Of a stretch of DNA of 64,000 nucleotides, positions 35,039-43,978 are shown piece after piece. Numbering within the stretch: position 1 is the stretch's first letter; every line of letters starts with the position of its first letter. Below the pieces are notes generated by a model. That model saw only the letters and a program-made list of their open reading frames with translations, did no database searches and was not told the DNA's origin. This DNA is from JBFAPK01 sp040676675 (lineage in GTDB: Bacteria; Actinomycetota; Actinomycetes; Mycobacteriales; Micromonosporaceae): NCBI RefSeq assembly GCF_040676675.1, contig NZ_JBFAPK010000031.1:46894-110893 (forward strand). Direction: 5' to 3'. Both the position numbers and the translations under genes were made by a program.

Positions 35039-36103
35039 ATGACCGCGCTGCCCACCCTTGCCGTCGTCGGAGCGACCGGTGCCGTGGGCACCGTAATGTG
35101 CGAGCTGCTCTCGGGGCGGAAGAACGTCTGGGGCGAGATCCGGATGGTCGCCTCCGCGCGGTCGGTGGGCAAGCAGGTCCGCTGCCGGGGCGAGGAGCTG
35201 ACCGTCCAGGCGCTGACGCCCGAGGTCTTCGACGGCGTCGACGTGGCGATGTTCGACGTGCCCGACGAGGTCTCCGCCGAGTGGGCGCCGATCGCCGTCG
35301 AGCGGGGCGCGGTGGTGGTGGACAACTCCGGCGCGTTCCGCATGGACCGCGACGTGCCGCTGGTCGTACCCGAGATCAACCCGGAGCAGGTCCGGAACCG
35401 GCCCAAGGGCATCATCGCGAACGCGAACTGCACCACCCTCGCGATGATCGTCGCGGTCGCGCCGCTGCACCGCGAGTTCGGGCTCCGCGAGCTGGTGCTC
35501 TCGTCGTACCAGGCCGTCTCCGGGGCCGGTCAGGTCGGCGTCGACACGCTGCACGACCAGCTCGCGAAGATCGCCGGGGATCGGGTGCTCGGCTCCCGGC
35601 CCGGCAACGTACGGCAGGCCATCGGCGACGAACTCGGGCCGTTCCCGGCCCCGCTCGCGCTCAACGTGGTCCCCTGGGCCGGCTCGCTCCAGGACGCCGG
35701 CTGGTCGTCCGAAGAGCTGAAGATGCGCAACGAGTCGCGCAAGATCCTCGGGCTGCCCGACCTCAAGGTCTCGGCCACCTGCGTCCGGGTACCGGTGGTC
35801 ACCGGCCACTCGGTGGCCGTGCACGCGGTCTTCGGCAGCGAGGTGGACGCCGAGAGCGCCCGCGAGGCGCTGCGCAACGCGCCCGGGGTGATCCTGGTGG
35901 ACGACCCCGCCGCCGGCGAGTTCCCGATGCCGATCGACGCTGTCGGGACCGACCCGTCCTGGGTCGGCCGGATCCGCCGCGCCATCGACGACCCGCGGGC
36001 GCTCGACCTCTTCGTCACCGGCGACAACCTGCGCAAGGGCGCCGCGCTCAACACCGCCCAGATCGCCGAACTGCTCGCCGCCGAGTTGCAACGGAGCGTC
36101 TGA
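35039..36103 (+). CDS. asd: aspartate-semialdehyde dehydrogenase
   Basis: 354 residues. NADP-binding VVGATGAVGTVMCELL, active-site Cys in IANANCTTLAMI, substrate-binding Arg/His in SATCVRVPVVTGHSVAVHAV. Reduces aspartyl phosphate to the semialdehyde. Forms an operon with ask. The nearby start codon at the ask stop and 6-bp gap indicate co-translation. Confidence 0.96.
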   Translation: MTALPTLAVVGATGAVGTVMCELLSGRKNVWGEIRMVASARSVGKQVRCRGEELTVQALTPEVFDGVDVAMFDVPDEVSAEWAPIAVERGAVVVDNSGAFRMDRDVPLVVPEINPEQVRNRPKGIIANANCTTLAMIVAVAPLHREFGLRELVLSSYQAVSGAGQVGVDTLHDQLAKIAGDRVLGSRPGNVRQAIGDELGPFPAPLALNVVPWAGSLQDAGWSSEELKMRNESRKILGLPDLKVSATCVRVPVVTGHSVAVHAVFGSEVDAESAREALRNAPGVILVDDPAAGEFPMPIDAVGTDPSWVGRIRRAIDDPRALDLFVTGDNLRKGAALNTAQIAELLAAELQRSV

Positions 36104-36176
36104 GGAGCCGAGCAGCGCGGTGGTGCTCCGCGTCCGAGCACACGCGGGCGAAGCCCGTCGTGCGCGCAGGGCGCCT

Positions 36177-36423
36177 CAGCGAGTGCGCGTAGCGGCGCCG
36201 GTGGTGTCTGCCCTGACGCGTCGCGGCGAACGACCACCCACCCCCACCGCCGCGGAAGGGAAGACGCCACCTCTCAGGCGCCGCGAAGCGCGCGAGCGCA
36301 ACAGCACAGCGAGTGCGCGTAGCGGCGCCGGCATCGTCCTGCAGCCGAGGAGCGCGCCGCGAAGCGGTCGCGCCCCGCAGGCGAAGGACGATCGCCCCTC
36401 AGGCGCCGCGAAGCGCGCGAGCG
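36177..36423. repeat. interleaved direct repeats (A-B-A-B) in the asd/GGDEF spacer
   Basis: Unit A (25 bp, CAGCGAGTGCGCGTAGCGGC...) occurs identically at 36177-36201 and 36307-36331. Unit B (26 bp, CTCAGGCGCCGCGAAGCGCG...) occurs identically at 36273-36298 and 36398-36423. Another related string (GCGCCGCGAAGCG) lies at 36354. Together they fill the 328-bp space between convergent asd and the diguanylate cyclase gene. No gene is seen here. They may be a duplicated terminator or a structured RNA region. Confidence 0.85.
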
Positions 36424-36430
36424 AGACAGC

Positions 36431-37858
36431 TCAGTGGACGGCGAGGCGGACGCCGTCGCGGCCTTCGCGTTTGACCTCGTAGAGCGCGGAGTCGGCGCGG
36501 CGCAGGGTCAGCTCGGGGGCCTCGCCGGCGTGCTGCAACGCCACCCCCACGCTGATCGTCCGTCCGGTCCGGCGCGCCGCCTCCGCCAGGCGCTCGGCGA
36601 TGCCGACCGCCTCCTCGGGCCGGGAGACCTCCACGACCGCGACGAACTCGTCCCCGCCGATCCGGTACAGCTCGTCGCCCTGGCGCAGCGCCGACTCCAG
36701 CGCCCGGGCCAGACCGACCAGGATCTGGTCACCCGCCTGGTGGCCGTACGTGTCGTTGACGGTCTTGAACCCGTCCACGTCGATCGCGAGCAGGGCGGTA
36801 CGCCCCGGCGTGGCGGCGGCGATGCGGGCCCCGAAGGTGCCGTGGTGCCCCAGCCCCGTCAGCGGATCGGAGATGGCCTGCTCCCGCAGCTGCGCCAGGG
36901 TGCGCAGCCGGTCCAGGCAGGTCCACGCCTGCGCGGCGAGCAGCTCCAGCAGGCTCACCGTGGTCGGGTCGGGGCGCAGTACCCGTTCGTCGGCCACGAG
37001 CAGCAGCCCACCGCCGTCGAGCGGGCCGACCGGTACCGCGATCAGGGTGCCGACGCCGGCCGCCACGAGCGGCCGGTAGTCGAGCGTCGGCGGCTGGCCG
37101 GCCTCGCCGAGCGTGTACGAGGCGCCGTGCCGGTGCGCCAGTGCCATCAGCCGCTCCAGCGCCGGCTGGCGGGGGTCGGAGAGCGCGGCGCGGATGCGGG
37201 ACTCCAGCGCCCCCGGTACGACCGCAGGCGCGCCCTCGGACCGCCCCTGCGGCCGGGAGAGGACCAGCAGCGCGGCGGCGAGCCCGGAGACGTCCCGGGC
37301 CGCGTCGATGGCGGCCGACTTGAGCTGCCACTCGGTGCCCGCGCTGGTGAGCGCGGCGGCGTGCCGGAGCAGCTTCTCGCTGCGGGTCTCGGCCGGCGGG
37401 CCGCCGAGCCGCTCGATCCGGTGGCCGAGCCGCTCGGCGATCTCCTCCGCGGTCTCCCGCCACGGGCCGAGGTCGAGCGGGCCCGTCCATTCCAGGTCGA
37501 GTACGCCGATCGGGCGCTCGGCGCGGTCCAACACCGGCGTACAGATCTCCGTCGTGACGTCGGGCCGCAGCGGCAGGTAGTCCGGGTCGCTGTTGACCGG
37601 CGCGATCGTCTCGGTCTTGCCGGAGCTGTAGACGCGCCCGGCTATGCCGGAGCCGGCCGGCACGGTGGCGAAGACCTGCCAGGATCCGGTGGCGGCCACG
37701 CACCGCAGCCGGTCGTGCGTCCAGAGCAGTACCGATATCCGCGCGGGCGCGTGCCGGCCGAGCGCCGCCACCGTCGCCTGGCACGCCTCGGGAACGGTCG
37801 TCGCCTCGGCGAGGCGAGCCGTGACATCACCGATGATTCGTTCGTGTTCGAGGCGCAC
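36431..37858 (-). CDS. GAF-GAF-GGDEF diguanylate cyclase
   Basis: 475 residues, no membrane helix. Two GAF-like sensor domains (about 15-150: TVPEACQATVAALGRHAPAR, GIAGRVYSSGKTETIAPVNS; about 165-310) precede a GGDEF domain (about 320-475) with ISDPLTGLGHHGTF, DVDGFKTVNDTYGHQAGD and an intact YRIGGDEFVAV active site. RQGD sits five residues before GGDEF, so the inhibitory I-site is present. It should make cyclic-di-GMP in response to a cytosolic ligand or redox cue, with product inhibition. In actinomycetes c-di-GMP controls development through BldD. Confidence 0.92.
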   Translation of the reverse strand: MRLEHERIIGDVTARLAEATTVPEACQATVAALGRHAPARISVLLWTHDRLRCVAATGSWQVFATVPAGSGIAGRVYSSGKTETIAPVNSDPDYLPLRPDVTTEICTPVLDRAERPIGVLDLEWTGPLDLGPWRETAEEIAERLGHRIERLGGPPAETRSEKLLRHAAALTSAGTEWQLKSAAIDAARDVSGLAAALLVLSRPQGRSEGAPAVVPGALESRIRAALSDPRQPALERLMALAHRHGASYTLGEAGQPPTLDYRPLVAAGVGTLIAVPVGPLDGGGLLLVADERVLRPDPTTVSLLELLAAQAWTCLDRLRTLAQLREQAISDPLTGLGHHGTFGARIAAATPGRTALLAIDVDGFKTVNDTYGHQAGDQILVGLARALESALRQGDELYRIGGDEFVAVVEVSRPEEAVGIAERLAEAARRTGRTISVGVALQHAGEAPELTLRRADSALYEVKREGRDGVRLAVH

Positions 37859-38088
37859 GTCGCGTTCCGGTGGGGGGCGAGGGGGGCCGCCCGGCGCGGG
37901 CCGGGATGGCGTGCGATCAAGCCTACTCAGCGTGTCGAGAACTCGCCGTCCGCCGAATCACCAGAACTGTTCTGAACAGGGATTATGTCGAAATTCGGCG
38001 CGGCGTGCAGGATTACATAGTGACACCGCTCACGCTCGGTGGGTGAAGTCGGTCGCATTCTGGGGCGGGGCCTGGCCCGGCCCGCGCC

Positions 38089-38301
38089 TCACTGGTGACC
38101 GGTGAGGCGGTCCTGGTCCCGTACCGCGCCCTGGGCCGCGTGCCGCGCGGCGGCCTGCCGATCCGCTTCCGCCGCCGAGGTCCGCCCGGCCGCGCTGTCG
38201 TCGGCCGAGGTGGTCCGCTTCCGGTCGCGCCAGGCCACGTACCCGAAAAGCACGACCGTGAGCGCCGCGCCGATACCGAAGACCGCCCACACCGCTTCCA
38301 T
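38089..38301 (-). CDS. small single-pass membrane protein
   Basis: 70 residues from ATG 38301, with GGGGG ahead. One N-terminal helix (WAVFGIGAALTVVLFGYVAW) then a charged, Ala/Arg/Asp-rich cytoplasmic tail (RDRKRTTSADDSAAG...QAAARHAAQG). I do not recognise the family. It lies between the cyclase gene and the divergent site-2 protease. Confidence 0.6.
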   Translation of the reverse strand: MEAVWAVFGIGAALTVVLFGYVAWRDRKRTTSADDSAAGRTSAAEADRQAAARHAAQGAVRDQDRLTGHQ

Positions 38302-38413
38302 GCCCCCGAAAATAGAACCGCGCCGCAAGACGGCGCCGCCCCCGTGGCGGGTTAGCGGCGAACGGCGCGGGTAAGCGGGCGCGGACCCGCAAGTAGCCGA
38401 GCCACCGGGACAG

Positions 38414-39541
38414 ATGATGAGAGCGAGTTTCCGGCTGGGAACCATCGCTGGGGTACCGGTCGGCGTCAACTGGAGCGTCGTCGTCATCTTCGCGCTGATC
38501 GCCGGAGCGTTGGCCGCCGGACGCTTCCCGAACGCCTATCCGGGCAATCCCGGATGGGCGTACGCGCTCTCGGGCATCGGCGCCGCCCTGGTCTTCTTCC
38601 TCGGGCTGCTCGTGCACGAGGTCTCCCACGCCGTGGTGGCCAGACGCAACGGACTGTCGGTACGGGCGATCACGCTGTGGGTCTTCGGCGGGGTGGCCGA
38701 GATTCGTGGCCGTGCGCCCGGTCCCGGGGCGGAGGCCCGGATCACCGGGGTCGGCCCGCTGGTGAGCCTGCTCCTCGGCGGTGTGTTCGCGGCGGTCGCG
38801 GCGGGAATCGCCGCCGCCGGACATCGGGGCCTCGGCTTCGGAGTGGTGGCCTGGCTCGCCGCGATCAACGTGGCGCTCGCCGTGTTCAACGTGATACCGG
38901 CCGCGCCACTCGACGGTGGCCGGCTCCTGCGTGCGGTGCTGTGGAAATGGCGGGGCGACCGTACCTGGGCGACCATCGCCGCGGCGCGTGCCGGCCGGTT
39001 CTTCGGGGCGGCGCTGATCGTGCTCGGTGTCCTGTGGACGCTGTTCCTGCGGGGCGTCGGGTTCGGCGGCCTGTGGCTGGTGCTGATCGGCTGGTTCCTG
39101 CTCAGCGCCGCTCGCGCCGAACAGCGGCAGGCCGAACTGGAGGCCGTGCTCGGCAGGGTGCGGGTGGGGGAGGTCATGTCACCGCAGCCGCAGACGGTAC
39201 CGGCGGGGATGACCGTCGCCGAGTTCGCCGACCGTTATCTCGCCGACCGGCCACACACCGCGTTTCCGCTGACCGAGCACGGCCGCCCCGCCGGGCTGGT
39301 GACGCTGGACCGGGTCCGGCGGGTACCGCTCGAACAGCGGGCGTCCACGGCGGTACGTGCGGTGGCCTGCCCGCCGGGAGAACTCGCCTTCGCCAGTCCG
39401 GACGAGCCGGTGACCGAGCTGCTACCACGGTTGAGCGAGTGTGCGGAGAACCGGGCACTCGTGGTCACCGACGGGCAACTCGTCGGAATCGTCTCGCCCA
39501 GCGACATCGACCGGGCCGCCCAGGGGGCGGTGGGCCGGTAG
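38414..39541 (+). CDS. site-2 protease (M50) with CBS domains
   Basis: 375 residues. Polytopic membrane zinc protease: HEVSHA (HExxH) in helix 2-3 and NVIPAAPLDGGRLLRA (third ligand Asp) in a later helix, within about 230 residues of membrane domain. The C-terminal part (about 250-370) is a pair of CBS domains (VMSPQPQTVPAGMTVAEFAD; LVVTDGQLVGIVSPSDIDRA), which bind adenine nucleotides and gate the enzyme in this SpoIVFB-like group. It would cleave a membrane protein, such as an anti-sigma, inside the bilayer. Confidence 0.92.
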   Translation: MMRASFRLGTIAGVPVGVNWSVVVIFALIAGALAAGRFPNAYPGNPGWAYALSGIGAALVFFLGLLVHEVSHAVVARRNGLSVRAITLWVFGGVAEIRGRAPGPGAEARITGVGPLVSLLLGGVFAAVAAGIAAAGHRGLGFGVVAWLAAINVALAVFNVIPAAPLDGGRLLRAVLWKWRGDRTWATIAAARAGRFFGAALIVLGVLWTLFLRGVGFGGLWLVLIGWFLLSAARAEQRQAELEAVLGRVRVGEVMSPQPQTVPAGMTVAEFADRYLADRPHTAFPLTEHGRPAGLVTLDRVRRVPLEQRASTAVRAVACPPGELAFASPDEPVTELLPRLSECAENRALVVTDGQLVGIVSPSDIDRAAQGAVGR

Positions 39542-39545
39542 CGAC

Positions 39546-39597
39546 CCGTCCGTAGGGGATCCGGCCGTGGAGCACGGGCGCGGATCCCCTCGGACGG
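39546..39597. terminator. bidirectional hairpin after the site-2 protease
   Basis: CCGTCCG-T-AGGGGATCCG (39546-39563) pairs with CGGATCCCCTCGGACGG (39581-39597), 17 pairs with a single bulged T, between convergent genes. Confidence 0.8.
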
Positions 39598-39602
39598 AGG
39601 TG

Positions 39603-40598
39603 CTATTTGTTCGGTGCCTGGACGATGCTCGGCATTTCGTCCGTCCACTCGGACGCCAGGATCCTGTGGGTGCCCTGGTACGTCACCTCGCTGAGCAGCA
39701 TCGACGTGGCCGGGTCCAGCACCAGCGTGATCTCGTCCGAGCCGGCGGGGCGCTTGCCGCCCGGGAACTTGTCGGCCGGCGGCGGCGGAACGGCCACCCG
39801 CAGGCCCTGGCCGCCGTCCATCTCGCCGAGACTCGTGACGTTCGGCATCGAGGCCAGCACCCGCAACGCCGCGGCCCGGACAGCGGGCGGACTGGGTACC
39901 TGCCAGATCAGGTCGCCGAGCGCGTCCGTGACCGCCGTGTCGAGGCCGTCGGCCGGGATCTTCGGAGCTTTTCCAGCCCCGTGGGGATGGGCGAGGGAGT
40001 CGGTGATCCAGGTCCGGAGCGCGGCGGGATCGGTGGGAAGCCGCTCAAGCTCGGCGTAGGCCAGTTGGGAGAAGCCCACCTGGAAACCGTTGCCCTGCGA
40101 CGCCTCGATGACGCCGCCGGCGTCCCGAGCCAGCAGGTAGAGCGTCCCGTCCCGCGTGGTCCAGGTCTCCTGCACGTTCTCGGTGCCCGGCGCCGCCGGG
40201 TCGGTGAAGGACTCCTTGACGTGCCAGTACTTTGCGGTACCCGCCGGCCGGGACTCCGCGACGGTGGCCGCCGCGAGCAGGATCTGCTGCCCGGAGCGCC
40301 GGCCGGCCTGCTCGTCGAGGTTCGCGTGGCCGGGCGTCCCGCCGGCCGGCTGCCCGGGCCGCGTCGTGCCCGGGGCGACCGCGAAGACGACCGCGGCGGC
40401 CAGCGCCGCCGTGGCGGCGGTGCCGCCGGTCAGCCAGGCGTACCGTACGCCGCGCCGACGGGGTAGCGGGTGGGCCGCCGCCGAAGTGCCGTCGGCGGCG
40501 ATCTGCCGCATCAGGGCGGCCCGGGCGGCGGTGTGGGCGGCCGGCGACGGCGGATCGGTCCGCTCCCACGCGGCGCGCAGTTCGGTGAGTTCGTTCAT
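39603..40598 (-). CDS. CU044_5270-family membrane protein (sigma-linked)
   Basis: 331 residues. Short cytoplasmic N terminus (LTELRAAWERTDPPSPAAHT), one membrane helix (about 55-75, TAATAALAAAVVFAVAPG), then a large extracytoplasmic domain with KYWHVKESFTD, LYLLARDAGGV, TVTDALGDLIWQVPSPP-like segments that match the CU044_5270 family. Such genes follow ECF sigma factors in actinomycetes. It overlaps the sigma gene by 4 bp, so is likely its membrane partner. Confidence 0.82.
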   Translation of the reverse strand: MNELTELRAAWERTDPPSPAAHTAARAALMRQIAADGTSAAAHPLPRRRGVRYAWLTGGTAATAALAAAVVFAVAPGTTRPGQPAGGTPGHANLDEQAGRRSGQQILLAAATVAESRPAGTAKYWHVKESFTDPAAPGTENVQETWTTRDGTLYLLARDAGGVIEASQGNGFQVGFSQLAYAELERLPTDPAALRTWITDSLAHPHGAGKAPKIPADGLDTAVTDALGDLIWQVPSPPAVRAAALRVLASMPNVTSLGEMDGGQGLRVAVPPPPADKFPGGKRPAGSDEITLVLDPATSMLLSEVTYQGTHRILASEWTDEMPSIVQAPNK

Positions 40599-41203
40599 GG
40601 TCGGTGGTCCTCTCCGGTGGTCGTGGTCGTCGGCGATGTCCGGTCCAGCGCGGCGCGGATCTTCTTGCGGGCCCGGTGCAGCCGGGAGCGGGCCGTCCCG
40701 GCCGGTATCCCGAGCGCCCGGCCCGCCTCCTCGGAGGTCAGGCCGGCCCAGGCGACCAGCAGCAGCACGTCCCGGTCCCGTTTGGAGATCCCGGCCAGCG
40801 CCGCCGCGAGCGGCGCACGGCGGGCCTGGGCGTCGAGCCGGACCGCGACCTCCTCGGCATGGCCGTCGCTGACCTCGTCGGCCCCCGCCCGGGCCATCGC
40901 CCGGTACCGTCGCTGCTCCGCCCGGTGGTGCTGCGAGATCAGGTTCGAGGCGATCCCGTACAACCAGGGGCCGGCGTCCGGGTGGGTCAGGTCGTACCGC
41001 TCCCGCCGCGCGAACGCGACGAGGAACGTCTCCGCCGCCACGTCGTCGGCCAGGCCCGGGCCGAGCCTCCGCGCCACGTACCCGTGGATCCGCGGGTAGT
41101 GGCGGTCGAACACGGTCGCGAAGTCCTCGGGCTCGCGCAGCGACCGCGCGATGAGCGCGGCATCGCCGTCCTGGACGGGTAACGCGCGTGTCCCCGCGGT
41201 CAT
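40595..41203 (-). CDS. ECF sigma factor partnered with CU044_5270 protein
   Basis: 202 residues. Region 2 (DFATVFDRHYPRIHGYVARR, LADDVAAETFLVAFARRERY, DAGPWLYGIASNLIS) and region 4 (LAGISKRDRDVLLLVAWAGL through SRLHRARKKIRAAL). Coupled to the membrane protein gene by ATGA. A GTG/ATG start near 41203 is used. Confidence 0.88.
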   Translation of the reverse strand: MTAGTRALPVQDGDAALIARSLREPEDFATVFDRHYPRIHGYVARRLGPGLADDVAAETFLVAFARRERYDLTHPDAGPWLYGIASNLISQHHRAEQRRYRAMARAGADEVSDGHAEEVAVRLDAQARRAPLAAALAGISKRDRDVLLLVAWAGLTSEEAGRALGIPAGTARSRLHRARKKIRAALDRTSPTTTTTGEDHRP

Positions 41204-41458
41204 ATCTGGATCATTCGCATCATCGTCTGCCTCTCCCGGTCTCGAAGACCACTCCGGCTCGGTGGCCGCTCACCCCCTTCTTGGCCGATCGGCCGACCAC
41301 TGTTCACGGCGCTCCACGCGGCCCTTTTCGGCTGGTAGGCGGCCGGCGGCCCGGACGCACGTAGCTGAGACCTGTGGGTAAACGGCTTGCCGTGCCTGCG
41401 AGCATGGCTGGGCCGGCCGGTGACCGCTTCGGCTGGCGGCTCCCGAGGAGGCGATGTG

Positions 41459-42133
41459 ATGTCCGGCGTACCCGCCGATCCGACCGTGCTGCACCCGATG
41501 CCCGACCAGCCGCGGGTGGTGCTGCTCAAGCCGTTGGTCACCTCGCCGCTGATCGAGGTGGGGGAGTTCTCGTACTACGACGACCCGGACGATCCGACGG
41601 CCTTCGAGACCCGCAACGTGCTGTACCACTACGGGCCGGAGAAGCTGATCATCGGGAAGTTCTGCGCGCTCGGCGAGGGCGTGCGGTTCGTCATGAACGG
41701 CGCCAACCACCGCATGGACGGGCCGTCGACCTTCCCCTTCCCGATCATGGGCGGTTCCTGGGCCGAGCACTTCGACCTCATCACCGGCCTGCCCGGACGC
41801 GGCGACACGGTGGTCGGCCACGACGTCTGGTTCGGCTACCGGGCGATGGTGATGCCCGGCGTACGGATCGGCAACGGCGCCATCGTCGCCTCCGGCTCGG
41901 TCGTCGTGGACGACGTACCCGACTACGGCATCGTCGGCGGCAACCCGGCCCGACTGATCCGGCGCCGCTACCGCGAGTCCGAGATCGACCGCCTGCTCGC
42001 GCTGGCCTGGTGGGACTGGCCGCTCGACCACATCACCACGCACGTACGGACGATCATGTCCGGCAGCGTCGACGACCTGGCGGCCGCCGCGCCCGAGGCC
42101 CGACAGTCCCGCGAGGAACAGGTACGGCAATGA
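41459..42133 (+). CDS. CatB/Vat-like hexapeptide-repeat O-acetyltransferase
   Basis: 224 residues from ATG 41459, with CGAGGAGG at the proper distance. Left-handed beta-helix with the Vat/CatB signatures: EKLIIGKFCALGEGVRFVMN, GANHRMDG (active His region), TVVGHDVWFGYRAMVMPGV, GSVVVDDVPDYGIVGGNPARLI, and a C-terminal WWDWPLDHI. Acetylates antibiotics (streptogramin A, chloramphenicol) or related hydroxyl compounds with acetyl-CoA; substrate cannot be fixed here. Overlaps the next gene by ATGA. Confidence 0.85.
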   Translation: MSGVPADPTVLHPMPDQPRVVLLKPLVTSPLIEVGEFSYYDDPDDPTAFETRNVLYHYGPEKLIIGKFCALGEGVRFVMNGANHRMDGPSTFPFPIMGGSWAEHFDLITGLPGRGDTVVGHDVWFGYRAMVMPGVRIGNGAIVASGSVVVDDVPDYGIVGGNPARLIRRRYRESEIDRLLALAWWDWPLDHITTHVRTIMSGSVDDLAAAAPEARQSREEQVRQ

Positions 42134-42516
42134 TCATCAACGTGGACCGTGGCAGCGTTGCCGCCGGCGACGACGCCCTGCCCCATGCCCAGACGATCGA
42201 GCTGTCGCCCGAGACCGCCCTGGCCGACGTCGTCGCCCACCTCCGGGATCGGCACTTCCTCGCCGTCATCGCCGGCGGGAAAGCCACCTGGATCCTCGTG
42301 GCCGACCGCCCGTTGGCGGTCGTGGCGCAGCAGTGGGAACAGCCGCGCTTCCTCGTCGACCCGTCGCGGCCGATCGGCTCGTTCGCCGTCGAGGGACGCG
42401 TGGCGCTCATGTTCCGGTACTGGAAGCAGCACGATCCCGACCACGTCTTCGAGGAACTCGCCGCGGGGGGGTGTCCCTATGGGTTTGGTCAAGCTGCGAC
42501 GGGTCGGGGTTGGTAG
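42130..42516 (+). pseudogene. hypothetical protein, 3' end disrupted by IS110 element
   Basis: Translationally coupled to the acetyltransferase (ATGA). About 113 native residues (MIINVDRGSVAAGDDALPHA ... HDPDHVFEELAAGG), a small alpha/beta protein I do not recognise. The reading frame then enters the insertion element at about 42470 and ends after 15 unrelated residues at 42516. Joining the DNA on the far side of the element (from about 43920) can restore a short natural C terminus (EPPR, then TGA) if the target held 5 or 8 Gs, so the loss may be only a few residues and the protein could still work. Confidence 0.7.
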
Positions 42517-43679
42517 GTGGTCTTGGTGCGGAGCATGGCGTGTAGGACGTCGACGCGGCGTCGGGCGAGGCAGATGAGGGCGGCGTTGTGTTTCTTGCCT
42601 TCGGCTCTCTTGCGGTCGTAGTAGGCGCGGCTGGCGGGGTCGGACAGGGCGGCGAACGCGGCGAGGAAGAACGCGCGTTTGAGGTGTTTGTTGCCGCCCT
42701 TGGGTGGGTGTTCGCCTCGGATGCTGCTGCCGGAGCGTCGGGTGACTGGGGCGAGTCCGGCGTAGGCGGCCAGGTGCCCGGGGCTGGCGAAGGCGGATCC
42801 GTCGCCGACTTCGAGCAGGATCCGGGCTCCGGTCCTGACCCCGATGCCGGGCATCGAGGTCAGGACCCCGGCAAGAGGGTGCGCATCAAGCATCCCTTCG
42901 ACCTCGCCGGCGACCTGGTCGCGTTGGCGCAGCACGTCGCGCAGAGTGTCGGCCAGCCGGGGCAGGATCGTCTCCGCAGCCTGGCTGCCGGGAACGGTGA
43001 CGGTCTGCTCGTCCAGAGCGGCCAGCACCGCGTCAACGAGACGTTCGCCCATGCGTGGGGCGCGGGACGTGGCGATCGAGGTGAGTTTGCGGCGGCCGGC
43101 TTTGCGCAGCCCGGCTGGTCCGCCGCAACGCGACAGCAGCTCCAGCACCGCCGGGTGGGCGATCTTCGGGCCAAGGACGCGTTCCAGGGCGGGGTGGATC
43201 TGGGTCAGCAGGCCCCGGATGCGGTTGGAGACGCGGGTGGCTTCTGCGGCGAGGTCGTCGTCGTAGCCGACGAGCATTTCCAACTCGGCCAGGGTGTCAT
43301 CGCCGGCGTCGACCCTGCGCAGGGTGTGCGGCAGGGTGCGGGCGGCGTCGGCGATCACGAACGCGTCTCGGGCGTCGGTCTTGGCGGTGCCGGGGTGCAG
43401 GTCGGCGATGCGGCGCATCGCCAGACCGGGCAGGTAGGCGACCTGATGCCCGCAAGCACGAGCCACGGCAACGGGCAGTGCGCCGATCGAGGCGGGCTGG
43501 TCCACCACCACCAGCAGCGTGCCGTGGCGGGCGAGTTTGTCGAACAGGGCCCGCAGCCGGGCTTCGCTGTTGGGCAGCGGACCGTCGTGCAACCGCTTCC
43601 CGTCCGGGGCCAAACCGACCGCGTGGTGATCACCCTTACCGACGTCCAAGCCCAGGTAGACCTGGTAGTCGCCGTGCAC
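42489..43679 (-). CDS. IS110-family transposase (DEDD recombinase)
   Basis: 396 residues, full length. N-terminal RuvC-like DEDD domain: YLGLDVGKGDHHAVGL (first Asp), VVVDQPASIGALPV, GTAKTDARDAFVIADAARTL (Asp pair). C-terminal Transposase_20 domain: LTSMPGIGVRTGARILLEVG (HhH), LAAYAGLAPVTRRSGSSIRG (catalytic Ser region), GGNKHLKRAFFLAA. Cuts and pastes the element using a bridge RNA. The frame is intact, so the element is probably recent and active. Confidence 0.93.
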   Translation of the reverse strand: MHGDYQVYLGLDVGKGDHHAVGLAPDGKRLHDGPLPNSEARLRALFDKLARHGTLLVVVDQPASIGALPVAVARACGHQVAYLPGLAMRRIADLHPGTAKTDARDAFVIADAARTLPHTLRRVDAGDDTLAELEMLVGYDDDLAAEATRVSNRIRGLLTQIHPALERVLGPKIAHPAVLELLSRCGGPAGLRKAGRRKLTSIATSRAPRMGERLVDAVLAALDEQTVTVPGSQAAETILPRLADTLRDVLRQRDQVAGEVEGMLDAHPLAGVLTSMPGIGVRTGARILLEVGDGSAFASPGHLAAYAGLAPVTRRSGSSIRGEHPPKGGNKHLKRAFFLAAFAALSDPASRAYYDRKRAEGKKHNAALICLARRRVDVLHAMLRTKTTYQPRPVAA

Positions 43680-43919
43680 CTGCCGCCTCCGTACCTCGCT
43701 GGTGGGCTCGGCCGTGGTCTCGGCGTCGGACTCCCGGCAGCTACGTTACGAGGAGACCTACCCAGGATGCGGGTGGCCCGGTCCCTATCAGCGGTCCGCC
43801 GACGCCACCCGGCCCGGCGACAACACCCCCCGGATCATGCGTACGACAGGGGCAGTCAGTCATACCGGGCCGGGCGACCGAGCAGTCCCCGGCGGGGACG
43901 ATCAAAAAGGTAACGGGGG
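43680..43919 (-). ncRNA. candidate IS110 bridge RNA region
   Basis: In IS110 elements the noncoding end upstream of the transposase encodes a structured RNA with target- and donor-binding loops. This 240-bp stretch has no gene, and contains ATAGGGAC (minus strand, 43781-43788), the same 8 bases found at the opposite end of the element (42473-42480), as a donor-binding loop would. GC-rich dyads (CCCCGCCGGGG near 43890; GGCCCGG/CCGGGCC) support folding. Exact ends unknown. Confidence 0.4.
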
Positions 43920-43978
43920 AACCGCCGCGCTGAGCGGCCCGCACCGGCGATCCGAGGTCATGGCCTCTCCCGGCGACG

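Larger units (their letters stand above)
42470..43919 (-). mobile_element. IS110-family insertion sequence
   Basis: One DEDD transposase gene with about 240 bp of noncoding DNA ahead of it and about 18 bp behind. No terminal inverted repeats, as expected for IS110. Each end abuts a run of G (7 at 42464-42470; 5 at 43915-43919), consistent with insertion at a GG/CC core. GTCCCTAT occurs near the tail end (42473-42480) and again in the long noncoding end (43781-43788). Boundaries are approximate. Confidence 0.75.
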
